Of a stretch of 64,000 nt of DNA, positions 17,345 to 29,100 are shown piece after piece. The notes beneath the pieces were generated by a model. The model was given only the letters and a program-made list of their open reading frames with translations, made no database searches and had not been told where the DNA came from. Source of the stretch: an uncultured beta proteobacterium (lineage in GTDB: Bacteria > Pseudomonadota > Gammaproteobacteria > Burkholderiales > SG8-41); NCBI GenBank assembly GCA_903889565.1, contig CAISYC010000044.1, forward strand, positions 1-64,000, written 5' to 3'. Within the stretch, counting starts at the first letter, position 1; every line of letters starts with the position of its first letter. The position numbers and the translations under genes are program-made.

Positions 17345-18490
17345 ATGAAACCCGTCTATCTCGATCACAACGCCACCACGCCGCTCGATGAAAGCGTGCT
17401 GGCGGTAATGCTGCCGTTTATGCGCGAGCAGTATGGCAATGCGTCGAGCCGCCACGAATTCGGCACCCTCACACGCGCCGCGGTCGAGCGCGCGCGCGAA
17501 CAGGTCGCGGCATTGGTCGGCGCGCGACCCGCGCAGGTTGTGTTTACCAGTGGCGGCACCGAATCGAACAACGCTTTCATCAAGGGCGCGGCCGGCATGT
17601 TGCGGCCGTCGCAGATTCTGATCAGTTCGATCGAACATCCCTGCGTGGCGAAACCGGCGGCCGAACTCGCGCGCGCCGGCTGGAAATTGCGCAAGCTCGC
17701 CACCGAGCCCGACGGTAGCAGTAGCCTTGCCGATGCGACGCAGGCGCTGCAGGAGCCGACCGGCATTGTTTCGGTGATGCTGGCCAACAACGAAACCGGC
17801 GTGATTCAGGAAGTGGCCGCGATCGGCGAAAGCGCGCGCGCCGTCGGCGCCTGGATGCATACGGATGCGGTGCAGGCGCTGGGTAAAATCGAAATAGATT
17901 TTGCCGCGCTCAATGTGCATGCGATGACGCTGTCGGCGCACAAGATTTACGGACCCAAGGGCGTCGGCGCGCTGGTGCTCGACAAACGCATTGAATTAAA
18001 GCCGCTGCTCTCGGGCGGTGGTCACGAGCAGGGCCTGCGGTCGGGCACTGAAAATGTTGCCGGCATTGCCGGTTTCGGTGCGGCCTGCGAACTTGCCGCA
18101 TCGCGTCGCCGCGAACTGGCGGCGCAGTCGGCGGCCCTGCGCGATCAACTTGAGCGCGGACTTTCCGTCATCGGCGCGACGGTGTTCGGCGCTGCCGCGC
18201 CGCGCATTTCGAATACGAGTTACTTCGCGGTCGACGGCATCGACGGCGAAACCCTGGTGGTCGAACTCGACAAGGCCGGTTATGCGGTGGCCAGCGGTGC
18301 CGCCTGTTCCAGCACCAGTACCGAACCCAGCGCGACGCTGCTGGCGATGGGGGTTGCGCCCGCACTCGCGCGCGGCGCGGTCAGGGTCAGCGTCGGTGCC
18401 GCCAATACCGCGTTGCAGATCGAATCTTTTCTCGGTGCGCTGGCGGCGACCGTCGCGCGCCTCGCACAACTCACCGCGATCGCGGTTTGA
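17345..18490 (+). CDS. iscS: Cysteine desulfurase IscS/NifS type
   Basis: A 381-residue PLP enzyme that removes sulfur from cysteine to form a protein persulfide. MKPVYLDHNATTP is the family start; the PLP lysine is K200 in SAHKIYGPKG and the catalytic cysteine C321 in SGAACSSTST. The frame extends upstream inside iscR, but the ATG at 17345 gives the family N-terminus. It is somewhat shorter than E. coli IscS (404), lacking its C-terminal IscU-docking tail, which makes it closer to NifS-type enzymes. A second, SufS-type desulfurase lies five genes downstream. Confidence 0.93.
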   Translation: MKPVYLDHNATTPLDESVLAVMLPFMREQYGNASSRHEFGTLTRAAVERAREQVAALVGARPAQVVFTSGGTESNNAFIKGAAGMLRPSQILISSIEHPCVAKPAAELARAGWKLRKLATEPDGSSSLADATQALQEPTGIVSVMLANNETGVIQEVAAIGESARAVGAWMHTDAVQALGKIEIDFAALNVHAMTLSAHKIYGPKGVGALVLDKRIELKPLLSGGGHEQGLRSGTENVAGIAGFGAACELAASRRRELAAQSAALRDQLERGLSVIGATVFGAAAPRISNTSYFAVDGIDGETLVVELDKAGYAVASGAACSSTSTEPSATLLAMGVAPALARGAVRVSVGAANTALQIESFLGALAATVARLAQLTAIAV

Positions 18491-18504
18491 ACGGAGCATG
18501 CATC

Positions 18505-18867
18505 ATGAGCGTCTCGCTGACTGACAACGCGGCAAAACAAATTCAATTCCAGCTGGCCAAACGCGGCAGCGGCGTCGGCCTGCGGGTCGGCATCAAGAAA
18601 GTCGGCTGCTCGGGTTTCGCTTATACCTTCGACTATGCCGATGAAGTGCGTGCGGGCGATCTGGTCAGCGAGCGTAATGGCGCAAAATTGATTGTCGATG
18701 GCGAAAGCGCGGCCTTTCTCGCCGGCGCCAAACTGGACTTCGTGCGCGACGGCCTCAAGCAGACCTTCAAGTTCGACAACCCCAATGTCGATGCGACCTG
18801 CGGTTGCGGCGAAAGCTTCAGCTTTAAAGAAAACGCGGCAAACGCGGAAAAAACGGCCAACGCCTGA
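18505..18867 (+). CDS. iscA: A-type Fe-S carrier IscA/ErpA
   Basis: A 120-residue HesB/IscA-family protein with its three cluster cysteines at C35, C99 and C101 (VGCSGFAY and CGCGESF), the same positions as in E. coli IscA. A-type carriers accept clusters from the scaffold and pass them to apoproteins. The ATG at 18505 has GGAG 8 bases upstream, preferred over an upstream TTG. The C-terminus has an extra tail rich in Asn, Ala and Lys. It sits between iscS and sufB; no iscU, hscBA or fdx is present. Confidence 0.92.
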   Translation: MSVSLTDNAAKQIQFQLAKRGSGVGLRVGIKKVGCSGFAYTFDYADEVRAGDLVSERNGAKLIVDGESAAFLAGAKLDFVRDGLKQTFKFDNPNVDATCGCGESFSFKENAANAEKTANA

Positions 18868-18913
18868 GCCGCGCGCACCCGCCGCGGCCGATTACCGAAA
18901 CGATGAGATTGCA

Positions 18914-20346
<1,433 letters not shown>

Positions 20347-20350
<4 letters not shown>

Positions 20351-21129
20351 TTCGCCAGGACAGCAAAACATTGCTCGAAGTGCGCGGCCTGCGCGCCACC
20401 GTCAACGGCATCGAGATTCTGAAAGGCATGGATCTCACCGTCAAAGCCGGCGAGGTGCATGCGATCATGGGGCCCAACGGTTCCGGCAAGAGCACCTTTG
20501 CCAAGGTGCTGGCGGGGCATCCGGCTTATGTGGTCACCGGCGGCAGCGTGCTGTTCGAAGGCAAAGATCTGTTTGCGCTGGCGCCGGAAGAACGCGCGCG
20601 CGCCGGTCTCTTTCTCGGTTTTCAGTATCCGATCGAAATTCCGGGTGTGGCCAACGCGCAGTTCCTGCGCCTCGCGTACAACACGGTGCAGACGCAGCGC
20701 GGCAAGGACGAGCTCGATCCGCTGGAATTCGACGATTTCGTGCGCGAGAAGATGAAGCTGCTGGAAATGAATCCGGATTTTCTCGACCGCAGCGTCAACG
20801 AAGGCTTTTCCGGCGGCGAAAAGAAACGCAATGAGATATTGCAGATGGCGCTGCTCGAACCGCGCGTGGCGATTCTGGATGAGACGGACTCGGGCCTCGA
20901 CATCGATGCGCTGCGCATCGTCGCCGGCGGCGTCAATCAGCTCGCCAACAAGGACAACGCGATCGTGCTGGTCACGCATTATCAGCGCCTGCTCAACTAC
21001 ATCGAGCCTGACTACGTGCATGTCACCGAAGCGGGTCGCATTGTCAAGACCGGACCGAAGTCGCTTGCCCTGGAACTCGAATCGCGCGGTTACGACTGGG
21101 TCAGCGCCGCTGCGGGTGCCGCCGCATGA
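20347..21129 (+). CDS. sufC: Fe-S assembly ATPase SufC
   Basis: A 260-residue ABC-type ATPase of the SufBC2D scaffold. Walker [13 protein letters not shown], the SufC signature [13 protein letters not shown] and Walker [13 protein letters not shown] are present; the ETDSGLD variant is diagnostic of SufC. ATP binding drives the conformational change that opens the SufB/SufD interface. It overlaps sufB (ATGA) at its start and sufD at its end, so the subunits are probably made in step. Confidence 0.97.
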
Positions 21130-22418
21130 TGCAGGTCGCCAATAACAGCTATCTGGCCGGTCTGCTCGAAGGCAGGCCGTTCGCCGATCGCGGCGACGCG
21201 CTGAACCGTTTGCGCGCCGGTGCGGTCGAGCGCGTCGGCGTGTTGTCGCTGCCGAGCACGCGTGACGAGGACTGGCGATTTACCGATCTCGCGCCGCTGA
21301 CGAAAATGTGTTTCCAGCCGTATCGCGGCGTGCCGGCCATTGTTGAATCCGATATCGCGCGGTACTCGATCGCCGAATCGGCGCAGCGGCTGGTGTTTGT
21401 CGATGGCGTTTATGCGCCGCAGTTGTCGTCACCGCTGAATGGCGGCATCGTGGTGTCGTCGCTGGCGGCAGCGCTGCCGGCGCACGCGGCGGCGATCGTG
21501 GCCGACCTCGGCCGCCGTGCGCTGTTCGATAACAATGCCTTTACGGCGCTCAATACAGCCTTTCTCAACGACGGCGCTCTGGTGCTGCTGCCGCGCAATG
21601 CCGCGCTCGATACACCGGTGCACCTTTTGTTCGTCGCCACCCGCAAGGAAGCGGCGGCACATCCGCGCTGCCTCGTCCTTGCCGGTGCCGGCAGCCGGGC
21701 GACGGTAATCGAGGAATACGTCGCGCTGACCGAGGATGCCTACCTGACCAATGCGGTCGGCGAATTCGTGCTCGCCGACGACGCGCAGCTCACCCATGTG
21801 CGTGTGCAGCGCGAATCGCGGCAGGCCTTTCATATCGGACACAGTGCGGTGGCGCTGGCGCATGGCAGCCGTTATCACGGTATCCACGCCGGCTTCGGCG
21901 CTCGGCTGTCGCGCTTCAATCTCGACGTGGTCCAGAACGCCGAGGGCGCCGAATGCGAAATCGGCGGCTTGGCGATCATCGACGGCAGCCAGCTCGCCGA
22001 TACGCACAGCAGCATCGATCACGCCCGTGCTCACGGTGTCAGCCGCCAGCAGCATAAATGCATCGTCGGCGGCAGCGCGCGCGCGGTGTTCAACGGCCGT
22101 ATCGTCGTCCGTCAGGGCGCGCAGCTGACCAATTCCGCGCAATCGAGCCGCAATCTGCTGCTGTCCGAGCGCGCGCGCGTCGATACCAAGCCGCAGCTCG
22201 AAATCTTTGCCGACGACGTGAAATGCGCGCATGGCGCGACCGTCGGCCAGTTGGATGCCGACGAGGTGTTCTATCTGAAGAGCCGCGGCCTCTCGGAGAG
22301 CGTAGCGCGCAGCTTGCTGACCTATGCCTTCGGCGCCGAAATACTGCACGCGATCCCGGTGGCGTCATTACGCGACCGGCTGGAAAAAATGCTGCTGGCG
22401 CAGACGGAGCGCGCATGA
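21126..22418 (+). CDS. sufD: Fe-S scaffold complex subunit SufD
   Basis: A 430-residue SufD. The N-terminal helical part contains [15 protein letters not shown], the C-terminal beta-helix has [17 protein letters not shown] and [18 protein letters not shown], and the last helix has [15 protein letters not shown], all typical. SufD pairs with SufB and helps iron entry and cluster formation. The start overlaps the sufC stop; ATG 21126 or the adjacent ATG 21129 could be used. The stop overlaps the sufS start (ATGA). Confidence 0.95.
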   Translation: MMQVANNSYLAGLLEGRPFADRGDALNRLRAGAVERVGVLSLPSTRDEDWRFTDLAPLTKMCFQPYRGVPAIVESDIARYSIAESAQRLVFVDGVYAPQLSSPLNGGIVVSSLAAALPAHAAAIVADLGRRALFDNNAFTALNTAFLNDGALVLLPRNAALDTPVHLLFVATRKEAAAHPRCLVLAGAGSRATVIEEYVALTEDAYLTNAVGEFVLADDAQLTHVRVQRESRQAFHIGHSAVALAHGSRYHGIHAGFGARLSRFNLDVVQNAEGAECEIGGLAIIDGSQLADTHSSIDHARAHGVSRQQHKCIVGGSARAVFNGRIVVRQGAQLTNSAQSSRNLLLSERARVDTKPQLEIFADDVKCAHGATVGQLDADEVFYLKSRGLSESVARSLLTYAFGAEILHAIPVASLRDRLEKMLLAQTERA

Positions 22419-23671
22419 ACAGTACCAGCGCAAAACGCGCCGTCGCGAAGTCGGCGTTCAACGTCGACACCATCCGCGCCGATTTTCCGATTCTGGATCT
22501 CAAGGTGGCCGGCAAGCCGCTGGTCTATCTGGACAACGCGGCCTCCAGCCAGATGCCGCAGCCGGTGATCGACCGGCTGGTGCGTTACCAGAAGGAGCAG
22601 CACGCCAATATCCATCGCGGCGTGCATTATCTGTCGGAGACGGCGACCGCCGCATTCGAAGAGGCGCGGGGCAAGCTTGCGCGTTTCGTCAATGCGCGCG
22701 AAGAGCGCGAGGTGATTTTCACCAGCGGCACTACCGAATCGATCAACCTCGTCATGCACGGCTACGGTCGCAAGTTCATCGGCGCCGGCGACGAAATCAT
22801 CCTGACCACGCTGGAGCATCACTCGAACATCGTGCCGTGGCAGATGCTGGCCGGGGAGAAGGGCGCAAAGATCCGCGTGGTGCCGATATCGGATTCGGGC
22901 GAGCTGCTGGTCGATGAATACGAGAAGCTCTTTAACGAGCGCACGAAGTTCGTCGGCCTCTCGCATGTCTCCAATGCGCTGGGCACGGTTAACCCGGTCA
23001 AGGGCATGACTGCCTTCGCGCATGCGCGCGGCGTGCCGGTGCTGCTCGACGGCGCACAGGCGGCGCCGCATCTCGCGATCGACGTGCAGGATCTGGATTG
23101 CGATTTCTACGCCTTCTCGGGCCACAAGCTGTGCGGCCCGACCGGCATCGGCATGCTTTATGGCAAGGCCGCGCAACTGGAACGCATGCAGCCCTTCAAG
23201 GGCGGCGGCGACATGATTTTGTCGGTGACCTTCGAGAAAACCACTTACAACACGATTCCGCACAAGTTCGAGGCCGGCACGCCGCCGACCGCTGCTGCAA
23301 TAGGGCTCGGCGCCGCGATCGATTACCTGTCGAATATCGGCATGGACACGATCGCTTCGCATGAGCTCGAACTGCTCGATTACGCCACCGCCCAGGTCAA
23401 CAACCTGCCGGGCGTGCGCATCCTCGGCACCGCCGAACACAAGGCGGCGGTGTTGTCCTTCGTCATCGCGGGCGTGCATCCGCATGACGTCGGCACGCTG
23501 CTCAATCAGGACGGCATCGCGGTGCGCACCGGCCATCATTGCGCGCAGCCGGTGATGCAGCGTTTCAAGGTGCCGGCGACCTCGCGTGCCTCGTTTGCGT
23601 TTTACAACACGATGGCGGAAGTCGATACGCTGGTGGCCGGCATCCGCAATGTGCAGAAGGTTTTTGCATAA
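22415..23671 (+). CDS. sufS: Cysteine desulfurase/selenocysteine lyase SufS
   Basis: A 418-residue group-II cysteine desulfurase. The PLP lysine is K238 in FSGHKLCGPTG and the catalytic cysteine C376 in RTGHHCAQPV; the active-site RASFAFYNT segment near the C-terminus is also present. SufS mobilises sulfur as a persulfide and passes it to SufU or SufE, here most likely SufU, encoded next. The ATG at 22415 overlaps the sufD stop by four bases; the frame stays open further upstream inside sufD but lacks family similarity there. Confidence 0.96.
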   Translation: MNSTSAKRAVAKSAFNVDTIRADFPILDLKVAGKPLVYLDNAASSQMPQPVIDRLVRYQKEQHANIHRGVHYLSETATAAFEEARGKLARFVNAREEREVIFTSGTTESINLVMHGYGRKFIGAGDEIILTTLEHHSNIVPWQMLAGEKGAKIRVVPISDSGELLVDEYEKLFNERTKFVGLSHVSNALGTVNPVKGMTAFAHARGVPVLLDGAQAAPHLAIDVQDLDCDFYAFSGHKLCGPTGIGMLYGKAAQLERMQPFKGGGDMILSVTFEKTTYNTIPHKFEAGTPPTAAAIGLGAAIDYLSNIGMDTIASHELELLDYATAQVNNLPGVRILGTAEHKAAVLSFVIAGVHPHDVGTLLNQDGIAVRTGHHCAQPVMQRFKVPATSRASFAFYNTMAEVDTLVAGIRNVQKVFA

Positions 23672-24159
23672 TGGCCGACCCCAAAGCGCTGTATCAGGAA
23701 GTCATCCTCGATCACAACCGCAAGCCGCGCAACTACGGCGCGCTAGCGGATGCCAACCACAAGGCCGAGGGGCACAACCCGCTGTGCGGCGACCACATTA
23801 CGCTGGCGCTGCGGCTGGATGATGATCGCGTCGGCGTGATCGCCTTTGAAGGCGAATCCTGCGCCATCTGCAAGGCCTCGGCGTCGATGCTGACAACCAA
23901 TGTGAAGGGCAAGACGCGCGACGAAGCCGAGGTGCTGATTCGCGAATTTCGCGACATGGCCACCGGCCAGCTCGACACCGCGACCGCCGCCCACCATCTC
24001 GGCCGCCTCACCGTATTCAGCGGCGTGCGCGATCTGCCGACCCGGGTGAAGTGCGCGATTCTGCCGTGGCACACGCTGCACGCCGCGCTCAATTCCGCCG
24101 GCGAGACCTCAACTGAATCTGATCAGGATCCGATGCATGCACCGATCGGTGATGCGTAA
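23671..24159 (+). CDS. sufU: Zinc-dependent sulfurtransferase/scaffold SufU
   Basis: A 162-residue IscU-like protein. MADPKALYQEVILDHNRKPRN is the SufU start, and the cysteines NPLCGD (C39), GESCAIC (C64, C67) and VKCAILPW are present. The insertion before the last cysteine, which separates SufU from IscU, is also seen. SufU accepts sulfur from SufS through its zinc site. The start shares one base with the sufS stop (TAATG). The GESCAIC motif has Cys where relatives usually have Ser, an extra cysteine beside the active one. Confidence 0.93.
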   Translation: MADPKALYQEVILDHNRKPRNYGALADANHKAEGHNPLCGDHITLALRLDDDRVGVIAFEGESCAICKASASMLTTNVKGKTRDEAEVLIREFRDMATGQLDTATAAHHLGRLTVFSGVRDLPTRVKCAILPWHTLHAALNSAGETSTESDQDPMHAPIGDA

Positions 24160-24170
24160 CGAGAACAACA

Positions 24171-24728
24171 ATGCCCAAAATCGCCGACATTGAAAATACG
24201 CCGAACCCGAACGCACTGAAGTTCATCCTCAAGGAGCCGCTGACCTGGGGCATTGCGCATTCGTATGACAACGCCGGCCAGGCCGGCGACGATCCGCTGG
24301 CGGCGGCGCTGTTCGCGATCGAACATGTTACCAACGTGTTTTACGTCGATCACTGGATCACCGTTACGCAGGACGGCGCGGCCGACTGGCAGGAGTTGAA
24401 GCGCAAAATCGCCGAGCCGATCCGCTCGGCGCCGGCCGCCGACGAGCGCTCGGCGCAGCTCGCCGCAACGGCCAGACCGGAGGCGGAGATGAGCGAAGAC
24501 GATCGCGCGCGCCTCGATCGCATCAACGATCTGCTCGATGCCGAGATCCGCCCCTACTTGCAGGGCGACGGCGGTGACGTTTACGTGCTGTCGCTCGAAG
24601 GCAACAAACTGACGGTGCACTATCAGGGCGCCTGCGGCAGCTGCCCCAGCTCATTGTCCGGCACGCTGGCCGGCATCGAAAATCTGCTGAAGTCGATCGA
24701 GCCCGAGATCGAAGTCGTCGCCGAGTAG
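24171..24728 (+). CDS. Nfu-type Fe-S carrier (Nfu_N plus NifU C-terminal domain)
   Basis: A 185-residue protein with an N-terminal Nfu_N-like domain (IENTPNPNALKFIL, about 1-90) and a C-terminal NifU domain (about 108-185) with its CxxC at C155 and C158 (GACGSCPSS). Nfu proteins receive [4Fe-4S] clusters and hand them to target enzymes. This domain order resembles mitochondrial Nfu1 rather than E. coli NfuA, whose N-terminal domain is A-type-like. It is the last gene of the operon, 11 bases after sufU. Confidence 0.9.
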   Translation: MPKIADIENTPNPNALKFILKEPLTWGIAHSYDNAGQAGDDPLAAALFAIEHVTNVFYVDHWITVTQDGAADWQELKRKIAEPIRSAPAADERSAQLAATARPEAEMSEDDRARLDRINDLLDAEIRPYLQGDGGDVYVLSLEGNKLTVHYQGACGSCPSSLSGTLAGIENLLKSIEPEIEVVAE

Positions 24729-24753
24729 GCGGCCGCCGTACTGCGGCAGCCGC
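24729..24753. terminator. Hairpin between convergent nfu and serB
   Basis: GCGGC at 24729-24733 pairs with GCCGC at 24749-24753. After a single C-A mismatch, GCCG/CGGC continues the stem around a 5-base loop. It begins at the nfu stop and lies before the serB stop on the other strand. There is no T-run, so intrinsic termination is uncertain. Confidence 0.4.
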
Positions 24754-24763
24754 GTAAGCACTC

Positions 24764-25594
24764 CTAGTTGAACAGGTTGAGCACGCCGTCGAGACCGGTG
24801 TGGCTCAGCGCATGCGTCGCCTGCGCGCGCACCACCGGCTTGGCGCGGTAGGCAATACTGACGCCGGCCTCGCCCATGAACTGCAGATCGTTGGCGCCGT
24901 CGCCCATGCCGATGATCTGCTCGCGGTCGATGCCGAGTTCGTCGCGCCGTTCGAGCAGCGCCTGGCGTTTGACGCCGGCATCGACGATTTCGCCGATCAC
25001 CTTGCCGGTGAGTTTGTCATCGGCGATGTCGAGCACGTTGGAACGCGTCCAATCGAGCTGCAGGCGTTCGCGGATGCGCTCGGTAAAGAAGGTGAAGCCG
25101 CCCGACACCAGCAGCGTCTTGATGCCCAGCCGGCGAAAGCGCGCAATCATGATTTCCGCGCCCGGCGACAGGCGCACGCGCTCGTTGTAAACACGGGTCA
25201 GTGCTGCGGCATCGAGGCCTTTCAGCAGCGCTACGCGTTCGCGCAGGCTCTGCGGGTAATCGAGTTCGCCGCGCATCGCCGCCGCCGTGATCGCCGCCAC
25301 CTGCGGTTTGAGACCCTGCATGTCGGCGATTTCGTCGATGCACTCGATGGTGATCAGCGTCGAATCCATGTCCATCACCGCCAGTCGCTGCGCATCGAGG
25401 CGGCGCGCGGCCGGCACGAAGGCGTAATCGAGTTTCGCCTGTTCGCAAAAGGCCGCGATGTCCGCGTGTTCGGCGGCATTGAAGAGGCGGAAGGCCGACG
25501 GCGAGATCGATTCGATCGCCGAGGCGCCGGCCAGTTTGGCGAGTTGCTTGAGATCGGGCGTGGCGATATCGGCGCCCTGGATAATGAGGTTCAT
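24764..25594 (-). CDS. serB: Phosphoserine phosphatase
   Basis: A 276-residue HAD-family phosphatase that removes phosphate from phosphoserine in the last step of serine synthesis. The nucleophile motif is VMDMDSTL with D75 and D77; GGFTFFTERIRERL and GMGDGANDLQFM supply the other HAD motifs. The N-terminal part is shorter than the ACT-like region of E. coli SerB (322 residues). The start at 25594 overlaps the mfd stop by four bases (ATGA), so it is coupled to mfd. Confidence 0.95.
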   Translation of the reverse strand: MNLIIQGADIATPDLKQLAKLAGASAIESISPSAFRLFNAAEHADIAAFCEQAKLDYAFVPAARRLDAQRLAVMDMDSTLITIECIDEIADMQGLKPQVAAITAAAMRGELDYPQSLRERVALLKGLDAAALTRVYNERVRLSPGAEIMIARFRRLGIKTLLVSGGFTFFTERIRERLQLDWTRSNVLDIADDKLTGKVIGEIVDAGVKRQALLERRDELGIDREQIIGMGDGANDLQFMGEAGVSIAYRAKPVVRAQATHALSHTGLDGVLNLFN

Positions 25595-28500
25595 CGTTTT
25601 TTGCTTTTCACGGGTTCGGGCGGGGCGGCGAGTTCGGCAAACAGTTGTTTGATGTGGGTGACGCGTTCGCCGACTTCGAACAGATCGGCCTCGACGCGCA
25701 GCTTGTCCTGACCGGCGAGGCGGTATTTGCGATTGCGCTGGATCATCTGCATGATACGCGCCGCGTCGATCGGCGGGTTGGGCACGAACTGCAGTTGCAC
25801 CGACGATTCCGAGGCATCGATGCGGGCGATGCCGAGCGGCTTGCCCAGCAGGCGCAGGCGGTGGCATTCGAGCAGCGTCTTTGCCTGTTCCGGCGGCAAG
25901 CCGAAGCGGTCGATCAGTTCTTCGTGCATGCGGTCGAGCTGGTCGAGGTCTTCGCAGTTGGCGAGCCGTTTGTAGAGCACCAGACGCTCGTGTACGTCGT
26001 TGCAGTATTCCTCGGGCAGCAACGCCGGCGCGTGCAGGTTGATTTCGGTGGTCACGCCGAGCGGCGCGTTGAGATCCGGCTCCTTGCCGAGCTTCAGCGA
26101 TTTGACTGCGCTGTCGAGCATGCTGCAATACAGGTTAAATCCGACCTCCTGCATTTCACCGGCCTGCGAATCGCCGAGCACCTCGCCGGCGCCGCGGATT
26201 TCGAGATCGTGCATGGCGAGGAAGAAGCCGGACCCGAGTTCTTCCATCAGCTGGATCGCCTCCAGCCGCTTTTTCGCCTGCGAAGTGATCTCGCCCTCGT
26301 CGGGCAGCAGCAGATAGGCATAGGCCTGATGGTGCGAGCGGCCGACGCGGCCGCGCAGCTGGTGCAGCTGCGCGAGGCCGAACTTGTCGGCGCGGTTGAT
26401 GATGATGGTGTTGGCGGTCGGCACGTCGATGCCGGTTTCGATGATGGTCGAGCACAGCAGAATATTGAAGCGCTGCTGGTAAAAGTCGCGCATTACCATT
26501 TCGAGTTCGCGCTCGCGCATCTGGCCGTGCGCAATGCGGATGCGCGCCTCGGGCAGCAGGCGCGCGAGGTTCTCTTCGGTCTGCTGCATCGTATCGACGT
26601 CGTTGTGCAGGAAATAAACCTGGCCGCCGCGCTTCAATTCGCGGAGCACCGCTTCGCGGATCAGGCCCTTGCTCGAGCGCGAGACGAAGGTCTTGATCGC
26701 CAACCGGCGCTGCGGCGCGGTTGCGATCACCGAAAAATCGCGCAGGCCTTCGAGCGCCATGCCGAGCGTGCGCGGGATCGGCGTCGCCGTCAGCGTCAGC
26801 ACATCAACCTCGGCGCGCAGGCGCTTCAACTGTTCCTTCTGGCGCACGCCGAAGCGGTGTTCCTCGTCGATGATGACGAGGCCCAGCTGACGGAACTTGA
26901 TGTCGCTCTGCAGCAGCTTGTGCGTGCCGATCACAATATCGACCTTGCCTTCGCCAAGCAGCACCAGCGTTTCGCTGACCTGCTTCTGCGAACGAAAGCG
27001 CGACAACTCGGCGATTTTCACCGGCCAGTCGGCGAAGCGGTCGGAGAAAGTATTGAAATGCTGTTCGGCCAGCAGCGTGGTCGGTACCAGCACCGCGACC
27101 TGCTTGCCTTCATTCACTGCCACAAACGCGGCCCGCAAGGCGACTTCGGTCTTGCCGAAGCCGACGTCGCCGCAGATCAGGCGGTCCATCGGCTTGCCCT
27201 GCTGCAGATCGGCGAGCGTGGCATTGATGGCGGCACGCTGGTCCGGCGTCTCCTCGAACGGAAAGGCTTCGCAGAAGGCGTCGTAATCGTGCTGCGTCAG
27301 TTTGAACGCATGGCCCTCGCGCGAGGCGCGTTGCGCATACAGGTTGAGCAATTCGGCGGCGGTGTCGCGCACGCGCTCGGCGGCTTTTTTCTTAGCCTTC
27401 TCCCATTGCCCGCTGCCGAGATCATGCAGCGGCGCGGTTTCGGCCGGGCCGCCGCTGTAGCGGCTGATCATATGCAGCTGCGACACCGGCACGTAGAGTT
27501 TGTCACCGCGCGTATATTCGAGCGTGAGAAATTCGGTGGCGCCTTCGCCGAAATCGAGATTCTGCAGGCCGAGATAGCGGCCGATACCGTGCGCCTCGTG
27601 CACCACCGGATCGCCGACCTTGACCTCGGAAAGATCGCGCAGCATGCCCTCGGCGGTGGTCTTGCGGCCTTCGCGTTCGCGCTTGGTCCGCACCTGCGCG
27701 GCGTACAGCTCGTTTTCGGTGACCACCGCGAAGCTGCGCGCGTGGATGAATCCGCTGGCGCAGGGACCGACACCGAGCATCAGCGGCGCGGTATTGCCGT
27801 TGAATTCATCGAAACTCGCGCAGGGCTGAGGCTTGAGTCCGTATTGCGCGAAATATTCGAGCATGGTTTCGCGGCGGCCGGCGGATTCGGCCAGCAACAG
27901 CGTACGGCCCTTATATTCGTCGAGAAAAGCGCGCAGGCGCGTCAGCGGATTGTCGGCGCGGCGATCGACGGCAATATCGGGCAGCGCGGTCGATTCCGGC
28001 GCGTCGGCGGCAACGCCTTCGGCATTGAACTCGACGCGCGCATAGGGTTTGATCGCGCCGAAAAACGCATCGGCGGCAAGGAACAGTTCGCGCGGCGCCA
28101 GCACCGGTTCGGCGCGATTGCCGCCGAACAGTTCGTAACGCGCCTGCGTGTCCTGCCAGAACTGTTCGATTGCCGGCGCGATATCGCGGTGCAGAACGAT
28201 GGTCGTGTTCTCCGGCAGGTAGTCGGTGAGGATCGCGGTGTGCTCGAAGAACAGCGGCAAAAAATATTCGATGCCTGCGGGCGCGATGCCGTTGCTGACG
28301 TCCTTGTAGAGCCGCGAGCGCGAGGGGTCGCCGTCGAAGCGGCCGCGGAAATTCTTGCGGAAGCGCGTCTGGCCGTCTTCGTCGAGCGGAAATTCGCGCG
28401 CCGGCAGCAGACGCACTTCGGGCACCTTGTAGATGCTGCGCTGGGTATCGACATCGAAACTGCGGATCGACTCGATCTGGTCGTCGAACAGATCGATGCG

Positions 28501-29025
28501 GTAGGGCAGGGCGCTGCCCATCGGAAACAGATCGATGATGCCGCCGCGGAAACTGTATTCGCCGGGTGTGAGCACCTGTTTGACGTGGGTGTAGCCGGCG
28601 ATGGTGAGCTGCTTGCGCAATTCGTCGCCGGCGAGTTTTTCGCCCTGCTTGAAAAAGAAGGTGCGCGCGGCGAGGTAGTCCGTCGGCGTCAGGCGGTAGA
28701 GCGCCGTTGTCACTGGCACGATCGCAACGTCAAAAGCCTGCTGCGTGATCTGGTAGAGCGTGGCGAGACGTTCCGAGACCAGATCCTGGTGCGGGGAAAA
28801 ATGATCGTAGGGCAGCGTTTCCCAGTCCGGCAGCAAATGAACCTTGAGCGCCGGATTGAAGAAGGGAATCTCTTCGAGCAGCCGCTGCGCGTCGGCGGCG
28901 GTAGCGGTGATCACAGCGAGCGGACGCACCTTGCCCGCCAGTTCGGCGATCGCGAGCGCGTCAGCCGAACCGTGAAACGGGCCCGCGCTGCCCTTGTGGC
29001 CGCGCGGCAATGCCTCCATCAACAT
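25591..29025 (-). CDS. mfd: Transcription-repair coupling factor Mfd
   Basis: An 1144-residue protein (E. coli Mfd is 1148). The N-terminal UvrB-like module is followed by the RNA-polymerase-interacting domain (VKVGDPVVHEAHGIGRYLG), then RecG-like translocase motifs: Walker A GDVGFGKTE (K625), the DEEH box (D720) and ETGIDVPTANT, and a C-terminal TRCF domain. Mfd dislodges RNA polymerase stalled at DNA lesions and recruits UvrA. ATG 29025 and an ATG two codons on are both possible starts. serB follows with overlapping stop and start. Confidence 0.97.
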   Translation of the reverse strand: MLMEALPRGHKGSAGPFHGSADALAIAELAGKVRPLAVITATAADAQRLLEEIPFFNPALKVHLLPDWETLPYDHFSPHQDLVSERLATLYQITQQAFDVAIVPVTTALYRLTPTDYLAARTFFFKQGEKLAGDELRKQLTIAGYTHVKQVLTPGEYSFRGGIIDLFPMGSALPYRIDLFDDQIESIRSFDVDTQRSIYKVPEVRLLPAREFPLDEDGQTRFRKNFRGRFDGDPSRSRLYKDVSNGIAPAGIEYFLPLFFEHTAILTDYLPENTTIVLHRDIAPAIEQFWQDTQARYELFGGNRAEPVLAPRELFLAADAFFGAIKPYARVEFNAEGVAADAPESTALPDIAVDRRADNPLTRLRAFLDEYKGRTLLLAESAGRRETMLEYFAQYGLKPQPCASFDEFNGNTAPLMLGVGPCASGFIHARSFAVVTENELYAAQVRTKREREGRKTTAEGMLRDLSEVKVGDPVVHEAHGIGRYLGLQNLDFGEGATEFLTLEYTRGDKLYVPVSQLHMISRYSGGPAETAPLHDLGSGQWEKAKKKAAERVRDTAAELLNLYAQRASREGHAFKLTQHDYDAFCEAFPFEETPDQRAAINATLADLQQGKPMDRLICGDVGFGKTEVALRAAFVAVNEGKQVAVLVPTTLLAEQHFNTFSDRFADWPVKIAELSRFRSQKQVSETLVLLGEGKVDIVIGTHKLLQSDIKFRQLGLVIIDEEHRFGVRQKEQLKRLRAEVDVLTLTATPIPRTLGMALEGLRDFSVIATAPQRRLAIKTFVSRSSKGLIREAVLRELKRGGQVYFLHNDVDTMQQTEENLARLLPEARIRIAHGQMRERELEMVMRDFYQQRFNILLCSTIIETGIDVPTANTIIINRADKFGLAQLHQLRGRVGRSHHQAYAYLLLPDEGEITSQAKKRLEAIQLMEELGSGFFLAMHDLEIRGAGEVLGDSQAGEMQEVGFNLYCSMLDSAVKSLKLGKEPDLNAPLGVTTEINLHAPALLPEEYCNDVHERLVLYKRLANCEDLDQLDRMHEELIDRFGLPPEQAKTLLECHRLRLLGKPLGIARIDASESSVQLQFVPNPPIDAARIMQMIQRNRKYRLAGQDKLRVEADLFEVGERVTHIKQLFAELAAPPEPVKSKKR

Positions 29026-29100
29026 TCAGATTGCTGCAGCTTGCTTCAAAAAAGGCGCAATTATACCGGCGTTTGTCTCTGCGGCCGGTTGGTGTTTGGG